This document shows, one piece after another, positions 21,402 to 30,839 of a stretch of 64,000 nt of DNA. Source of the stretch: Symsagittifera roscoffensis (taxonomy: Eukaryota > Xenacoelomorpha > Acoela > Convolutidae); the NCBI RefSeq assembly GCF_963678635.1, contig NC_087070.1:15007840-15071839 (forward strand), written 5' to 3'. The notes below the pieces were generated by a model that saw only the letters and a program-made list of their open reading frames with translations, ran no database searches and had not been told where the DNA came from. A program made the translations under genes and the position numbers. Position 1 is the stretch's first letter, and every line of letters starts with the position of its first letter.

Positions 21402-21438
21402 TGCTTTGAAGTTTCAATAGAATAACGAGTTGATAATG

Positions 21439-21798
21439 TTACACAACCCGACAGTTATCATCGTTTTCACTTTCGCATTCCTTTTCAGAGCATGAAGATT
21501 TTTTCGATTTGTTTCGCTTTTTTCCAAGTTTTTCAGTCACGTCGCAGTTTTTTGCTTTCGTCAACTTTTTAATTTTTGTGTAATTGTCCGCCAAGGACTC
21601 GAATTCACCAGTTGACAAAGTTATTCCTTGTCGATACTTGAAAGTTCCCTCTTCGTCTTTTTTGTACAATTTGATAGTTATGTAAGTACCGGTCTGTGCG
21701 AATGTTTTTGCACCGACTCTAACTAAACGTTTATCATTCGAAGATATATCCCTAAAATCATCGAAATAGTCTACATCCGTGTCAAGAGAAGCGTACAT
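21439..21798 (-). CDS. PC4-like ssDNA-binding protein, 119 aa
   Basis: Residues about 24-80 (RLVRVGAKTFAQTGTYITIK, then YRQGITLSTGEFESLADNY) follow the PC4/p15 coactivator pattern. That is strand-rich, with I-x-I-K-x-Y, a charged acidic turn, K/R-Q-GI-x-L-S and an E-F-x-x-L helix. PC4-type domains bind single-stranded DNA and act in transcription and replication. The C-terminal tail is lysine- then acid-rich (KKRNKSKKSSCSEKECESEN). It is first of the leftward pair. The family call rests on pattern recognition only. Confidence 0.6.
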   Translation of the reverse strand: MYASLDTDVDYFDDFRDISSNDKRLVRVGAKTFAQTGTYITIKLYKKDEEGTFKYRQGITLSTGEFESLADNYTKIKKLTKAKNCDVTEKLGKKRNKSKKSSCSEKECESENDDNCRVV

Positions 21799-22424
21799 TA
21801 TAAATGAATAACAACCAACTGGTTTTTAGTGTGGAACGTTGAAGAATGACTGATCACAGTATACGAGACAAATCATGCGCTCCCAAAGTAAAAATTTAGG
21901 CGATAAGTTTTACGAGCGCCCTAAGCCATATTGATAAGACTTAATCACCAAGGATATAATTTCTTTAACGATAAACCTCTTTTTATATGGGTATTTAGTT
22001 ACTTTTTCCCCCGGCTATACTCTAAAAATCTTCTTGTGTTATTTATTGTGACGGTTATTTTAATGACTGTTATGAATCATGGTAATGAATTTCTAACAGC
22101 ATAACAATGATTGTCTGGCAAACTATCATGAAAACTTGATTTTGAGTGCTTTCGCCCGTAGCCACTATAATAAAGCTGTCACATAAATCTAAAAAATCGG
22201 GTTTTCACATTCATTCCTAACATGACCTCAGGCGTCATGCTTAAAAGAATGAATAAAATTTGATAGCCTCGCCTAAAAAATAATTCGCTTTGACCTAATT
22301 GAACTATGCCACCCCTTTCCTGATCTCATTCTCATTAATAAACTTTTCATACTTTTCATTCTCTCAATTTCATTTCGGTAGTTCAGTCATTTCATTTTAA
22401 CAAAACTTTAAACCTCTTCAAGTC
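21799..22424. promoter_or_regulatory. Divergent intergenic region of the cassette
   Basis: 626 bp between the leftward pair and the rightward gene at 22425, the expected place for a bidirectional promoter. TTTTTATATGGG at about 21989-22000 is a possible TATA-like site. No open frame or RNA gene is evident. Confidence 0.35.
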
Positions 22425-23069
22425 ATGACTAGCCCTTTACAAATAATCTCAGTGTCTGATCGAGAAAGAACAATTATCTACCAAACATACACGAGAGAGT
22501 CGATTGCAGTCATCCATCAACAGAAAGAGAGAGTCTCTCCGTCTACAGCAAGTCCGTTCAATGACTTGGCTCCCCGAAAAAACGACGAGAATCAAAACGA
22601 GGAATGGACTACAAAAAGTCATATCATGCTACCGAACTACCTCCTTGATCACATCGATCTACTTAGACAGAATCGAAAACGAATGTACGAGAGTTGCACT
22701 ATTCACGAGAGCTATCCGGCATTAGAAAAGACGGAGATAAACGACACAACCTCGCTCGAGCAGTCTCCAAGAAAAATTCTCTTCGCGTATGACTGCGAGT
22801 CAATGCCGTTGTATGAAAATCAGGAGGAATGTATTCGTGACTATGCAGAGCGCGAAGCGTACTGGGATATTCCGACAGCAATGTCTCCCGAGTCGTTTGT
22901 TAGGGGAGCAGTTTCAACTCCAGAACAATCAACTTCCTATTCGGATGCTCGGGTTTCATCTAGTGCGGAGACAATTGATCTAGTCACCCCAGATCTCATT
23001 CAAGGCACTCCTCCAAATGCAGTTTGCTATGCGCCAAAAAAGAGAAAACTACAGTTTCGAGGTTTCTAA
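22425..23069 (+). CDS. Cassette protein of unknown function, 214 aa
   Basis: It begins MTSPLQIISVSDRERT. No domain is recognised. The protein is hydrophilic and Ser/Thr/Glu-rich, with long stretches that look disordered (SPSTASPFNDLAPRKNDENQ). It ends in a basic nuclear-localisation-like patch, APKKRKLQFRGF. Such a layout suits a nuclear regulatory or structural protein, but that is an inference. It is transcribed away from the PC4-like gene. A single-frame 645-bp ORF in AT-rich DNA is unlikely by chance. Confidence 0.55.
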   Translation: MTSPLQIISVSDRERTIIYQTYTRESIAVIHQQKERVSPSTASPFNDLAPRKNDENQNEEWTTKSHIMLPNYLLDHIDLLRQNRKRMYESCTIHESYPALEKTEINDTTSLEQSPRKILFAYDCESMPLYENQEECIRDYAEREAYWDIPTAMSPESFVRGAVSTPEQSTSYSDARVSSSAETIDLVTPDLIQGTPPNAVCYAPKKRKLQFRGF

Positions 23070-23320
23070 TAACTTAAACAAAAAACTTTCCTTTGTATCA
23101 AATATTATTCCAAGGTTTTATATTTTCATTTTTGTTTGATTTGACTTCTAAGCTGTTTTAACATTACTGTGTGTATATTTTTTGTCTCAGTTTTTATTCT
23201 GCGTAATAGATCAATTAAAGTTTGCCCCGTAAAGTTTTCAGCAAAATCTTAGAGAAAAACTAGAAAAAAAATCACAAACCGAGATCAATTTTACGCTAAA
23301 ATTGTTGTTTGAGAAAGAAT

Positions 23321-23352
<32 letters not shown>

Positions 23353-24212
23353 TAAATACAATTGCTCAGGAGTGAACCCCATTTGGAACATCCTTTTCGG
23401 GATATTGCTTTCTTTTCAAAAGAAAGATAAATATGGAAGGGTCCAACATTTTCTTGTTGGTAGTCCAACCATATTTATTTGGCTTTTTTATCAAACACTC
23501 TCTGTCCTCTCTCTCATCATGATTTGTGCCCGGTGGGGTTAGCCAGGTCTTACGCAAAGTAACAGAGAGTGTTTTAAGCCATAAATCTGCATTATATTAC
23601 ATTCATATACATGTTTTGGGTGTAAAACGGACAATTTTTTGGTAAAAATGTGAAAAAAAAAAATTATGTTTTTTTTTCGAAAAATGAACATGACCCCTAA
23701 CCCTGCTCAGAAATTCATGGCAAATTGATTGAGGGTAGTTTCAATGGATTTGGAGAGAAAAAAAATTTTTCCCAATTTTTTTTTTCAATATTTTCACAAA
23801 AATCAGATTTTCTCAAAAAATCACAAATTTTAAGCGTCTACTCCCATTGATTGGGCTATAATTGTTTTTTTTTTAACTTCTACGCTTGTCCTAATTACGT
23901 ATCAGATAGCTCCTAAAAATTTCAAACCACATTCACTTGAATTTAAAACGAGAACGAATAATTCAAGCTAAAAATGATGGAAAAAAGAAGTTAAAAAATT
24001 ATGTTTTTTAAATTTCGAACTTGACCAGTAGAACTGTGGTCGAGGTCCCACAAAACTTACTGGTTTTTTTGTTGATAGATTTAAAAGACACTTTTTTAAA
24101 CATTACTTCCTTTTTTATTTTTTAACATTACTTATTTCCTTTTTTCACAACGTAAAAAGTTTGAGGTTTTCCTTTATTTTGAAAAAAAAAAATTTCACTT
24201 GAAATTACAGAA
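23070..24212. other. Non-coding part of the cassette with GA microsatellite
   Basis: 1.1 kb without a gene. A (GA)n tract with few interruptions lies at about 23311-23353. Many A and T homopolymers occur at 23640-24200. Confidence 0.6.
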
Positions 24213-24328
24213 CGGGAGGCGTTCCCGAGGAGCGTAGCGACGAGCAACGCCGGGTTAGCTATTGCCCTTTAAACCAAACGGCCATGCCTTAATATTTCGA
24301 AGGACATGATATGAAATGTTTCACGGGA
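24213..24328 (-). repeat. Cassette right inverted repeat
   Basis: Reverse-complement partner of 20602-20720. It starts CGGGAGGCGTTCCCGAGG and reads into GGCCATGCCTTAATATTTC. Its internal GGCGTT/AACGCC dyad could form a hairpin like those at the ends of linear ssDNA virus genomes. Confidence 0.9.
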
Positions 24329-25017
24329 CACTGAATGACATGAAGGAAACTTTGATTCCGATATCTTTTACACATTCAAATGACAATCTATGCTTATCAT
24401 GCCTCGGTAACTATCAAGGTGTCAAATTTGCAAAATTTTCATTTTTTAAGTTTACTAGTTTATTTCAACTTAATTAGTTAGCTGAGGGCTTTACTTTCTG
24501 AATACTTTTATCTCATGTTTCTACTTTTTATTATACCTATTTACGCAAACCAAGAAGTGGGCTTGAAATCATTAGGAAATTACTGTTTCACGGTTAAAAT
24601 TAGTCAGAAAAAGTTTTAGGCTCTATCTGAATCATTCTAAGCTTTAAATTTTGTAATTTAGTGCTGAAATGTTAATTGAAAGTCTAAACCAGTCCCCTAA
24701 AAAAAGCCAAAACTTTATCGCTAACCCTTAAAATTAACAGCAAAAGTTTGAGGCTGTAAATGAATCAGTTTTTAGTATACAAAACCCCTGCACTTGAGCA
24801 GAGTGATGAGACATATAGAGCTTAAACTAGAATAAACCCTGTTTTTGGAAAGGAAAGTACTTATTGCCAAGTGGGCGAAGTATAACTCTCGTTAATGGCT
24901 TCTACTTGCCCTTACCCGCAAAGTTTTTTGGTGCTAGTCACTTCTCGCTTTTGCTTTTTCATAACCAGTTCTACTTCTTGAAATTTTCCCGAATTACTTC
25001 AGTAGCTTCAACAAACA
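24329..25017. other. Polinton spacer upstream of polymerase
   Basis: 689 bp, AT-rich, no credible gene. It presumably contains the polymerase promoter. Confidence 0.45.
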
Positions 25018-26057
25018 ATGCCGAACTCTACTTCTATCGCGACACCTGTTCCTTGCCAGCAGTGCGGAAAAATACTGAGCTCTAAAAGGAACTTGAGAAG
25101 ACATGAGCAAAAAGTTCACAAGATCCTTCCTCCCCCTCCTCCTCAAACTGTTTGCGATGAGTGTCTCGAGTCATTGGAGAGTTTGTCGGAAGCCCGAAAG
25201 CACGTCGAGCTGGTACATGACATGACTTCGAATAGTCATTGTATCTATTGCCATACAATATTTCTCACCGCGGAAAGCTATGGACAACACTTGCTGAAGA
25301 AGCACGCATTGCCAGTTTGGGACGGCATTGAGACGACGTCTTCCGCTGCCCCAACGGAAAGCGCGTTCAGAGGCAAATTGCGTCGATACGATCTCAAAGT
25401 TGGTGAAAAAGAAATGGATTTGCTTCAAGTCATGATGCAAAACAAGGAGGAAATAGATGCTCTTATACTGGAAAGGGTCAAAGAGGGTCCGAACAAGGTG
25501 CAATTCCACGTGGAAGTGGGAATGATCAAAATTCCCACTGTGCAAGACAGGGACAGTGGAAACTTCGAAAGGACCATGCTGTTTCTGAACACTAAGACAT
25601 TGACAGTGTACTTCGAGGGAATAGCTGGGGTTCAATTCTTGGAACTGATTGAACATATGGTCAACCAAGTCAATTCGTTCTCTTCTCATGGTAGCGGATG
25701 GATTATTGACAGAATTAAAAAATTGCAAATCAGTTTCGCGGCCTTCTCACCAATAAGAGCAGGATCCTACCTCGAGCTACCTGATGCACTCAGCGCAGCA
25801 TCTACTCTGCTCACAAATATCAACACTAAAGATGATGACCGTTGCTTTCTCTACTGCTTTGTTGCCGCATATCACAATGTGAATGAGCCGGCCCTCTACC
25901 CCACATCTAGACGGTGGCTGGAGAAAAACAAACTCTCAACCTACAATCTCGACAAAGAAGTAATTGTGAAAATCAATGGGGAATACGAAATGCCAATGGG
26001 TCTGATGGATATGGACAGATTTGAAAAGTTGAACAATTGTCAAATCAACGTCTTCCG
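25018..26057 (+). CDS. Polinton polymerase gene, exon 1: zinc fingers and N-terminal domain
   Basis: It starts MPNSTSIATPVPCQQCGKIL. Three C2H2-type fingers follow: CQQCGK...H-x4-H near residues 14-35, CDECLE...H-x4-H near 45-65, and CIYCHT...H-x4-H near 76-97. The C-terminal half holds SGWIIDRIKKLQISFAAFSP, then SYLELPDAL and DDRCFLYCFVAAYH, the region that precedes family-B polymerase domains in many invertebrate Polintons. The exon ends CG|GTAAGC and is joined in frame to 26179 (R-Y-N-D-G-E). The protein would replicate the element from its ends, using protein priming. Confidence 0.85.
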
Positions 26058-26178
26058 GTAAGCAAGTTCTAATTGCCTTCTAAAAATTTTAAAATTCCTT
26101 CAATAATGTTCTTCACCTATTCAAACATCCTTTTTATTTCATTCCAAACCTAGGTATAAAAATTATTTTTCTGTTCAG
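26058..26178 (+). other. Polinton polymerase intron 1 (121 bp)
   Basis: Donor GTAAGC at 26058, acceptor TTCTGTTCAG ending at 26178. Removal keeps the frame open across INVFR|YNDGELLP. Confidence 0.85.
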
Positions 26179-28752
26179 GTACAACGATGGCGAATTGTTG
26201 CCCATAAGAGTATCGAGCAGATTCACTACTAGCCTGATTGTGGACTTGTTGCTGCTGACAGATGGATCAAAATATCACTATGTGTTGATAAGTGATCTCC
26301 AGAAACTGGTCGAGTACGTGCGGCACAAAGTGCACCGATTTCAATCTGAGATTTGTCGCAAATGTTTCCACACATGCGCTTCATTCGAAACTCTGAGAAG
26401 ACATCAAGAACTGTGCTACCAAGACGACGATGTCGTCATAACAATGCCCAAGCCGGGAAAAGATGACCACAAGTTCAAAAACTTAACAGCTCGTTGGTAC
26501 GTACCCAGAGTAATCTACTTTGATTTGAAGTCACTGCTCTTACCAGTATACGGACAGCAACCTGATCCGCGAAAGTCTAGCACGCAAACCATTGAAATCC
26601 ATCAACCGTGCGGCTACGCGTTAGCAGTAATCGAATTTGGGAAAAAAAGACCTGTTAAAATTTGAGCTTAAAAGAGGACCGAATGTGATGGAAGAGCTAA
26701 TTAGCTCCCTTGAATCGTTAGCGAGACAAATTTACGTAGAAAAAAGGAAATATTACACTTTCACTGGTATAACAGACCAGGAACGGGAAGATGCTACAAT
26801 TTGTTGGATATGCGAGAATGATTTTTCCGACAATGATCAAGTGGTACTTGATCATTGCCATTACACCAACAAGTTTCTGGGTTGGGCACACAATGAGTGT
26901 AACGTTAATAGAAAAACAACAAATTACATTCCAGTGGTAGCTCATAATTTGTCAAATTATGATTTACACTTTATACTCAAAGCGCTGGCAAAAAGCGATT
27001 CGGAAAACACTTTTTCCGTAATACCCGCATCTGAAGAAAAATATATATCCTTGACAATCTCAGTCTACATAAAAACGTACACGGACAAAAACGGAAAAAT
27101 CAAAAAACTCTACAAAAATCTGAGATTCATCGATTCGTATAGGTTCATGCTAGCATCGTTGGCAAAACTTGTCGATAATTTGCCCAACGAAAAGTTTTTT
27201 CTGCTGGAGAACTATTTTGAAAAACTCGGCCACTCACGTGAAAAAGTCAGTCTGTTGAAACAGAAAGGGCATTACCCCTACTCATACTTCAACTCATTCG
27301 AAAAATTCCGAGAAACTCGCCTTCCCCCACGAGCAATGTGGAAAAATAGTCTAACAGGAGGGGATGTGAGTGTTTCAAGAAGCGAGTACAATCATGCCCT
27401 TAAAGTTTTCACCGAACTGAAGTGTGGCTCACTTGGTGATTACCACGACTTGTACTTGACTACAGATGTGCTATTGCTTGCTTCCGTTTTCGAAGCTTTT
27501 CGTGAAGTTTGCTATCAAACATACGGGGTGGATTGCGCCTGTTACTTCACGGCAAGTAACCTTTCCGGGGACGCCTTTCTAAAAGTTTGTAAGCCCGAAC
27601 TGAAACTCTTAACGGACCGTGAACATCTAGACCTTGTGCAGCGAATGATACGAGGAGGCATGTCGTCGGTTTACGCGCGCCGATTTTACAAAGCAAACAA
27701 TAAATACCTCGACGATTTTTCGCCCTCAGAACCATCAAGCTACATCCTCAATATTGATGCAAACAATTTGTACGGGGGGATAATGAAACACTGCCCTTTG
27801 CCCTTAAACGATTTTTCAATAGTTGAAAAAAGTCTGGCAGACATACTGTTCACCAGCGAAACCTCAGAGTGGGGTTATATAGTTGAAGTCAATTTAACCA
27901 TACCCGAAGAGCTTCACGACTTCTTTGCTGATTACCCCCTTGCCCCCTCTCGTGAAGTAGTGGACATCGGTGCAATGAGCAACGAGCAAGTCGAAATGTT
28001 GGGAAAATTGGGAATCACCACACTGCCAAAAGTGCCAAAGCTTCTACAGACCTTGCACCCTAAAGAAGGTTATGTTTTGCACTACCTTACCCTAAAATTG
28101 TACCATGAGCTGGGAATGAAAATAACTCACCTCGGAAAAGTTCTTCAGTTCCGCCAAAGTCACTGGATGGCACCCTTTGTTGACCTCAACACCCGCCTAC
28201 GAAAAGCCGCGGTAAATAAATTCCAGGAGAACTTCTACAAGCTAATTGTTAATTCAGCTTTCGGTAAGACAATGGAGTCTAAGTTAGGAAGAAAGAAGCT
28301 GGAGATTGTAAGGAAAGAGAGAGAACTTTTACAAAAAACAGCTCTGAGCACAATGAAAAGCTTTCAAATCATTGACGATCAATTAGCCACAATTAGCTTT
28401 TCAGTAACAAAAATATTGTGGGATAAACCTATGATAGTTGGTGCGACCATCCTAGACCTCGCCAAGCGTTTCATGTTTCAGTTTCATTATCAAAAAATGA
28501 AACCAAATCTAAACTTGGAACTCCTTTACTCCGACACGGATAGTTTTATTTACGCTATAAAAACTGATGACGTTTACCGAGACTTGGAGAAAATAAAAGC
28601 TGATTTCGACTTTTCAAATTACGATAAGGACCATTTCTTGTTCGAGGATACCAACAAGAAAGTTGTGCTGAAGTTCAAAGACGAGACTGGTGGGAAGCCG
28701 ATCAGAGAATTCATCGCCCTAAAATCGAAACTATATTCGGTCGTCCTTAATG
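26179..28752 (+). pseudogene. Polinton protein-primed DNA polymerase B, exon 2, one frameshift
   Basis: The first part (26179-26665 frame) holds a fourth finger (CRKCFHTC...H-x4-C) and exonuclease motif I at 26513-26530 (IYFDLK). At the A7 run near 26642-26648 the frame must shift by +1. Past it come an HNH-like CWICENDF...LDHCH block, exonuclease II HNLSNYDLHFI (about 26943), exonuclease III TTDVLLL (about 27456), polymerase motif A IDANNLYG (about 27754), motif B KLIVNSAFGK (about 28240-28269) and motif C YSDTDS (about 28528). All three polymerase motifs are intact. The exonuclease I glutamate is replaced by lysine. The exon ends at a GTAAAT donor in SVVLN. Confidence 0.92.
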
Positions 28753-29081
28753 GTAAATAAAATTTAAGCCACCCTTCCACCCCCCATTCCTACCTTTTAC
28801 AGAACAAAAATACCACCACCAACCTACCTACACCCCTTAATTTGTTGCATTAAACTATGGGCATTTAGCTGATTTAGGAAACATTATACAATGTTGCCTA
28901 AACGTTGATTTATCTGACAACATATTCCCTCTTTTTTCCACTTTTTTAATCATAATTTGGAGTCTTCTGCTCTTTTTTGGTAAAATGAATCAAATTTTGT
29001 TCGGTATAAATTGAGTGGCTGAAGTGAAATGAAGCTATCCCCTACGTTGTAGAAAAGAATAATAATTTTGCTTCTGTTTAG
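28753..29081 (+). other. Polinton polymerase intron 2 (329 bp)
   Basis: Donor GTAAATAA at 28753, acceptor CTTCTGTTTAG ending at 29081. Splicing restores the frame: N-E-G-T-Q-K-L-S-A-K-G-I-K, matching the K-x-A-K-G-x-K motif expected after this point in family-B polymerases. Confidence 0.8.
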
Positions 29082-29594
29082 AAGGCACTCAAAAATTGAG
29101 TGCCAAAGGAATTAAACGGGATGCACAGAGAGAATTGGTCCACCAAACCTTCAGGGACACATTATTCACTGGAAAAACAATGAGAGTATACAACTATAAT
29201 TTCGAAAGGTCACACCAATATGACAGTGAAACAAAACAAACTTGCATTATCACCATTCGACTCAAAACGTTTTCTACTTTTCGACGGAATTTCGACAGTG
29301 CCCTTTGGCCATAAAGCCGCTGAAGAAAATGCTTTTCTAGAAGACATTTACATGGAAACCGAGTGGGCCAACCCATACAATGAAACTGATAACAGTTCTC
29401 CCGATTTTAGACTTCCGGATTGGGGATTTTTACCGCGGCCCTACTCAGAAGCAGAGCTGCAAGAAGAAGAAGAAGCTTCTAGTAGCCGAGTCCGTGAACG
29501 TCCCCCTATAAAAAACCCATTTATTTTATCTGAAGCTTCAGAAGAACGACCATCTAAAAAACAGCGCAAAGAAAACCAAAACAATAAACATTAA
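29082..29594 (+). pseudogene. Polinton DNA polymerase B, exon 3, one frameshift
   Basis: It opens with the KLSAKGIKRDAQRELVHQTF segment (the conserved K-G-x-K region). The coding frame then moves near 29210-29225 to the frame that carries LALSPFDSKRFLL, FDGISTVPFGH and the acidic tail to TAA 29592-29594. LSPFDSKR and the DGI-x-x-x-x-GH motif are the usual ending of Polinton polymerases, so the shift is a break in one gene, not a second gene. The C-terminal tail is E/S-rich with basic patches. Confidence 0.8.
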
Positions 29595-29956
29595 AGTCTG
29601 AAACATATATTTTCAGATGATTTTTACTGTTCGTCCTTTTTATACTTCGACTTGTATATGTTTTGGTTTTTACCAATTTACAACTAATAAAATACTCGTA
29701 TTGAGCTCAATCACTGTTTTATCATAAATAGCTTCAGGCAAATAAACTAGTAGACGCAAACCAAGTGTTAATTCAAACAAATGTGTGAAATCCTTAGGCT
29801 TGTTTCCAATAACAAATTTTAATAGCATGACAAATCTTTGACGAAAAGAAAGAAAGCCAGGAAATGATATCCACATGAAACTAGGACGAAAAAAGAAAAG
29901 TTCAGGAATTAGGACGATTAATTTTAATTATCGCGGGAAAAGGGACCGCTTTCAAA
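29595..29956. other. Polinton right spacer; possible small leftward ORF
   Basis: 362 bp between the polymerase and the right terminal repeat. A 68-codon minus-strand frame at 29670-29876 (MWISFPGFLSFRQRFVMLL start) has protein-like composition but no known family. It may be a small gene or chance. Confidence 0.3.
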
Positions 29957-30191
29957 GGAATTAGAAGGAATTATTGTATCGCGTCCCGGTTGTTGAGCTC
30001 AGCTTAACAAGATCCTAAGGAGGGGGTCTTTTACTTTAGGGGTGGGAACTTGCGATCATTTACAAAATCCTAGGATAGGGGTCCTCCAAAAAATTAAGGA
30101 CCCCTTTCCTAGGATTTTGCTTTACGTGAGGACCCCCCCCCCCCTTAGGAAGGACCCCCCCTTAGGATCCGGGACACGATACAATACTACT
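29957..30191 (-). repeat. Polinton right terminal inverted repeat
   Basis: Reverse-complement partner of 11885-12135. The homopolymers are shorter: C runs of about 12 and 7 where the left repeat has G16 and G19. The internal dyads are the same: GTATCGCGTCCC at the inner edge against GGGACACGATAC at the outer edge, and the AATCCTAGGATAGGGGTCC stem. Confidence 0.95.
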
Positions 30192-30455
30192 TTTAGGCTC
30201 TTGAAATAGGCATAATTCAGCTGTTGTAAATCTGCTCGCTTGCTTTGTTCGCTCGAATTAGGAAGAAAAATCAAAAATTTCAAACCAGTTTTTCTCAACA
30301 CTGCAAAAATTTTTAATGTAGTTCGAATCACGACTGAAAGGGCTTTTACATGATATATCACTCAACCCAGTCAGATGATTATTTATGGCACCTGACTTTG
30401 CGTGGAAAACAAAAAGAAAAAAACCCGATTTCAAAGTTCCTCCCCATTTTCAATG
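30192..30455. repeat. Right flank of the Polinton: repeat copy interrupted by the insertion
   Basis: This matches about 33815-34095 in order (GGCTTAAATTAAGC-type start, AATCAAAAATTTCAAACC, CACGACTGAAAGG, GATATAT, GTGGAAAAC blocks). Together with about 11825-11884 it forms one repeat unit split by the Polinton. Confidence 0.7.
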
Positions 30456-30707
30456 ATCAAAACAACTAGCAGCTCAATCACAATAGATGAAAGTGCAAAT
30501 AAAGCAGCTCCATCATATGTAAATATGATGGCGGCAAGTCCATCGTCTGTAAATAGTGAAGAACTCGCTAGCGGTGCAAAGATGCCAAAGGGAAAATCAT
30601 TGAAAAAACGGAGCAGCGAAGAATCGAGCAGCGACAAAAATGGTGAAGAAGTTGATACCGAAGAACCGAAAAAGCAAGTGCCGAAGCGAAGAGGCACGAC
30701 GAGGTGA
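30453..30707 (+). CDS. Possible small Lys/Ser/Glu-rich protein fragment, 84 codons
   Basis: It begins MIKTTSSSITIDESANK and is rich in S, K and E, with KKRSSEESSSDKNGEE. After its TGA stop, two other frames continue with similarly biased composition to about 30830, so it could be one gene broken by a frameshift. No domain is recognised and there is no visible splice context. It lies inside the neuroligin-like intron just outside the Polinton. It may equally be chance in low-complexity DNA. Confidence 0.25.
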   Translation: MIKTTSSSITIDESANKAAPSYVNMMAASPSSVNSEELASGAKMPKGKSLKKRSSEESSSDKNGEEVDTEEPKKQVPKRRGTTR

Positions 30708-30839
30708 ACGTGAGTGAACGCGGAGGCGAACGCAAACATGGAAAAAACCGAAAAACCAAGAACAACCACAGGGAGTGGAGAAAACAAAGTGAGCAATGGA
30801 AACCTCAAACATGAAAACCTCAAACATGGAGTAATTGAA

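Larger units (their letters stand above)
20602..24328. mobile_element. Inverted-repeat-bounded cassette inside the Polinton
   Basis: The inverted repeats at 20602-20720 and 24213-24328 enclose 3.5 kb with two leftward genes and one rightward gene. The rest of the Polinton reads rightward, so the cassette breaks the gene order between protease and polymerase. It could be a nested transposon, a captured linear-virus-like segment with hairpin ends, or an invertible segment. I see no clear target-site duplication outside the repeats. Confidence 0.55.
11885..30191 (+). mobile_element. Polinton/Maverick element, 18,307 bp
   Basis: The element starts AGTAGTATTGTATCGTGTCC and ends with its reverse complement. 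It is bounded by the 6-bp target-site duplication TTTAGG (11879-11884 and 30192-30197). Terminal 5'-AG, a 6-bp TSD, inverted repeats of about 240 bp and a length of 15-20 kb are the classic Polinton signature. Integrase, packaging ATPase, adenovirus-type protease, major and minor capsid proteins and family-B polymerase are all present. Broken genes: one small core gene (frameshift near 15845), minor capsid (TAA at 17599), major capsid (TAA at 19530) and polymerase (two frameshifts). It is therefore probably an inactive copy, or one with assembly indels. Confidence 0.97.

Noticed and set aside
25171-25728. 185-codon minus-strand ORF
   Set aside because: Antisense shadow of the zinc-finger polymerase exon.
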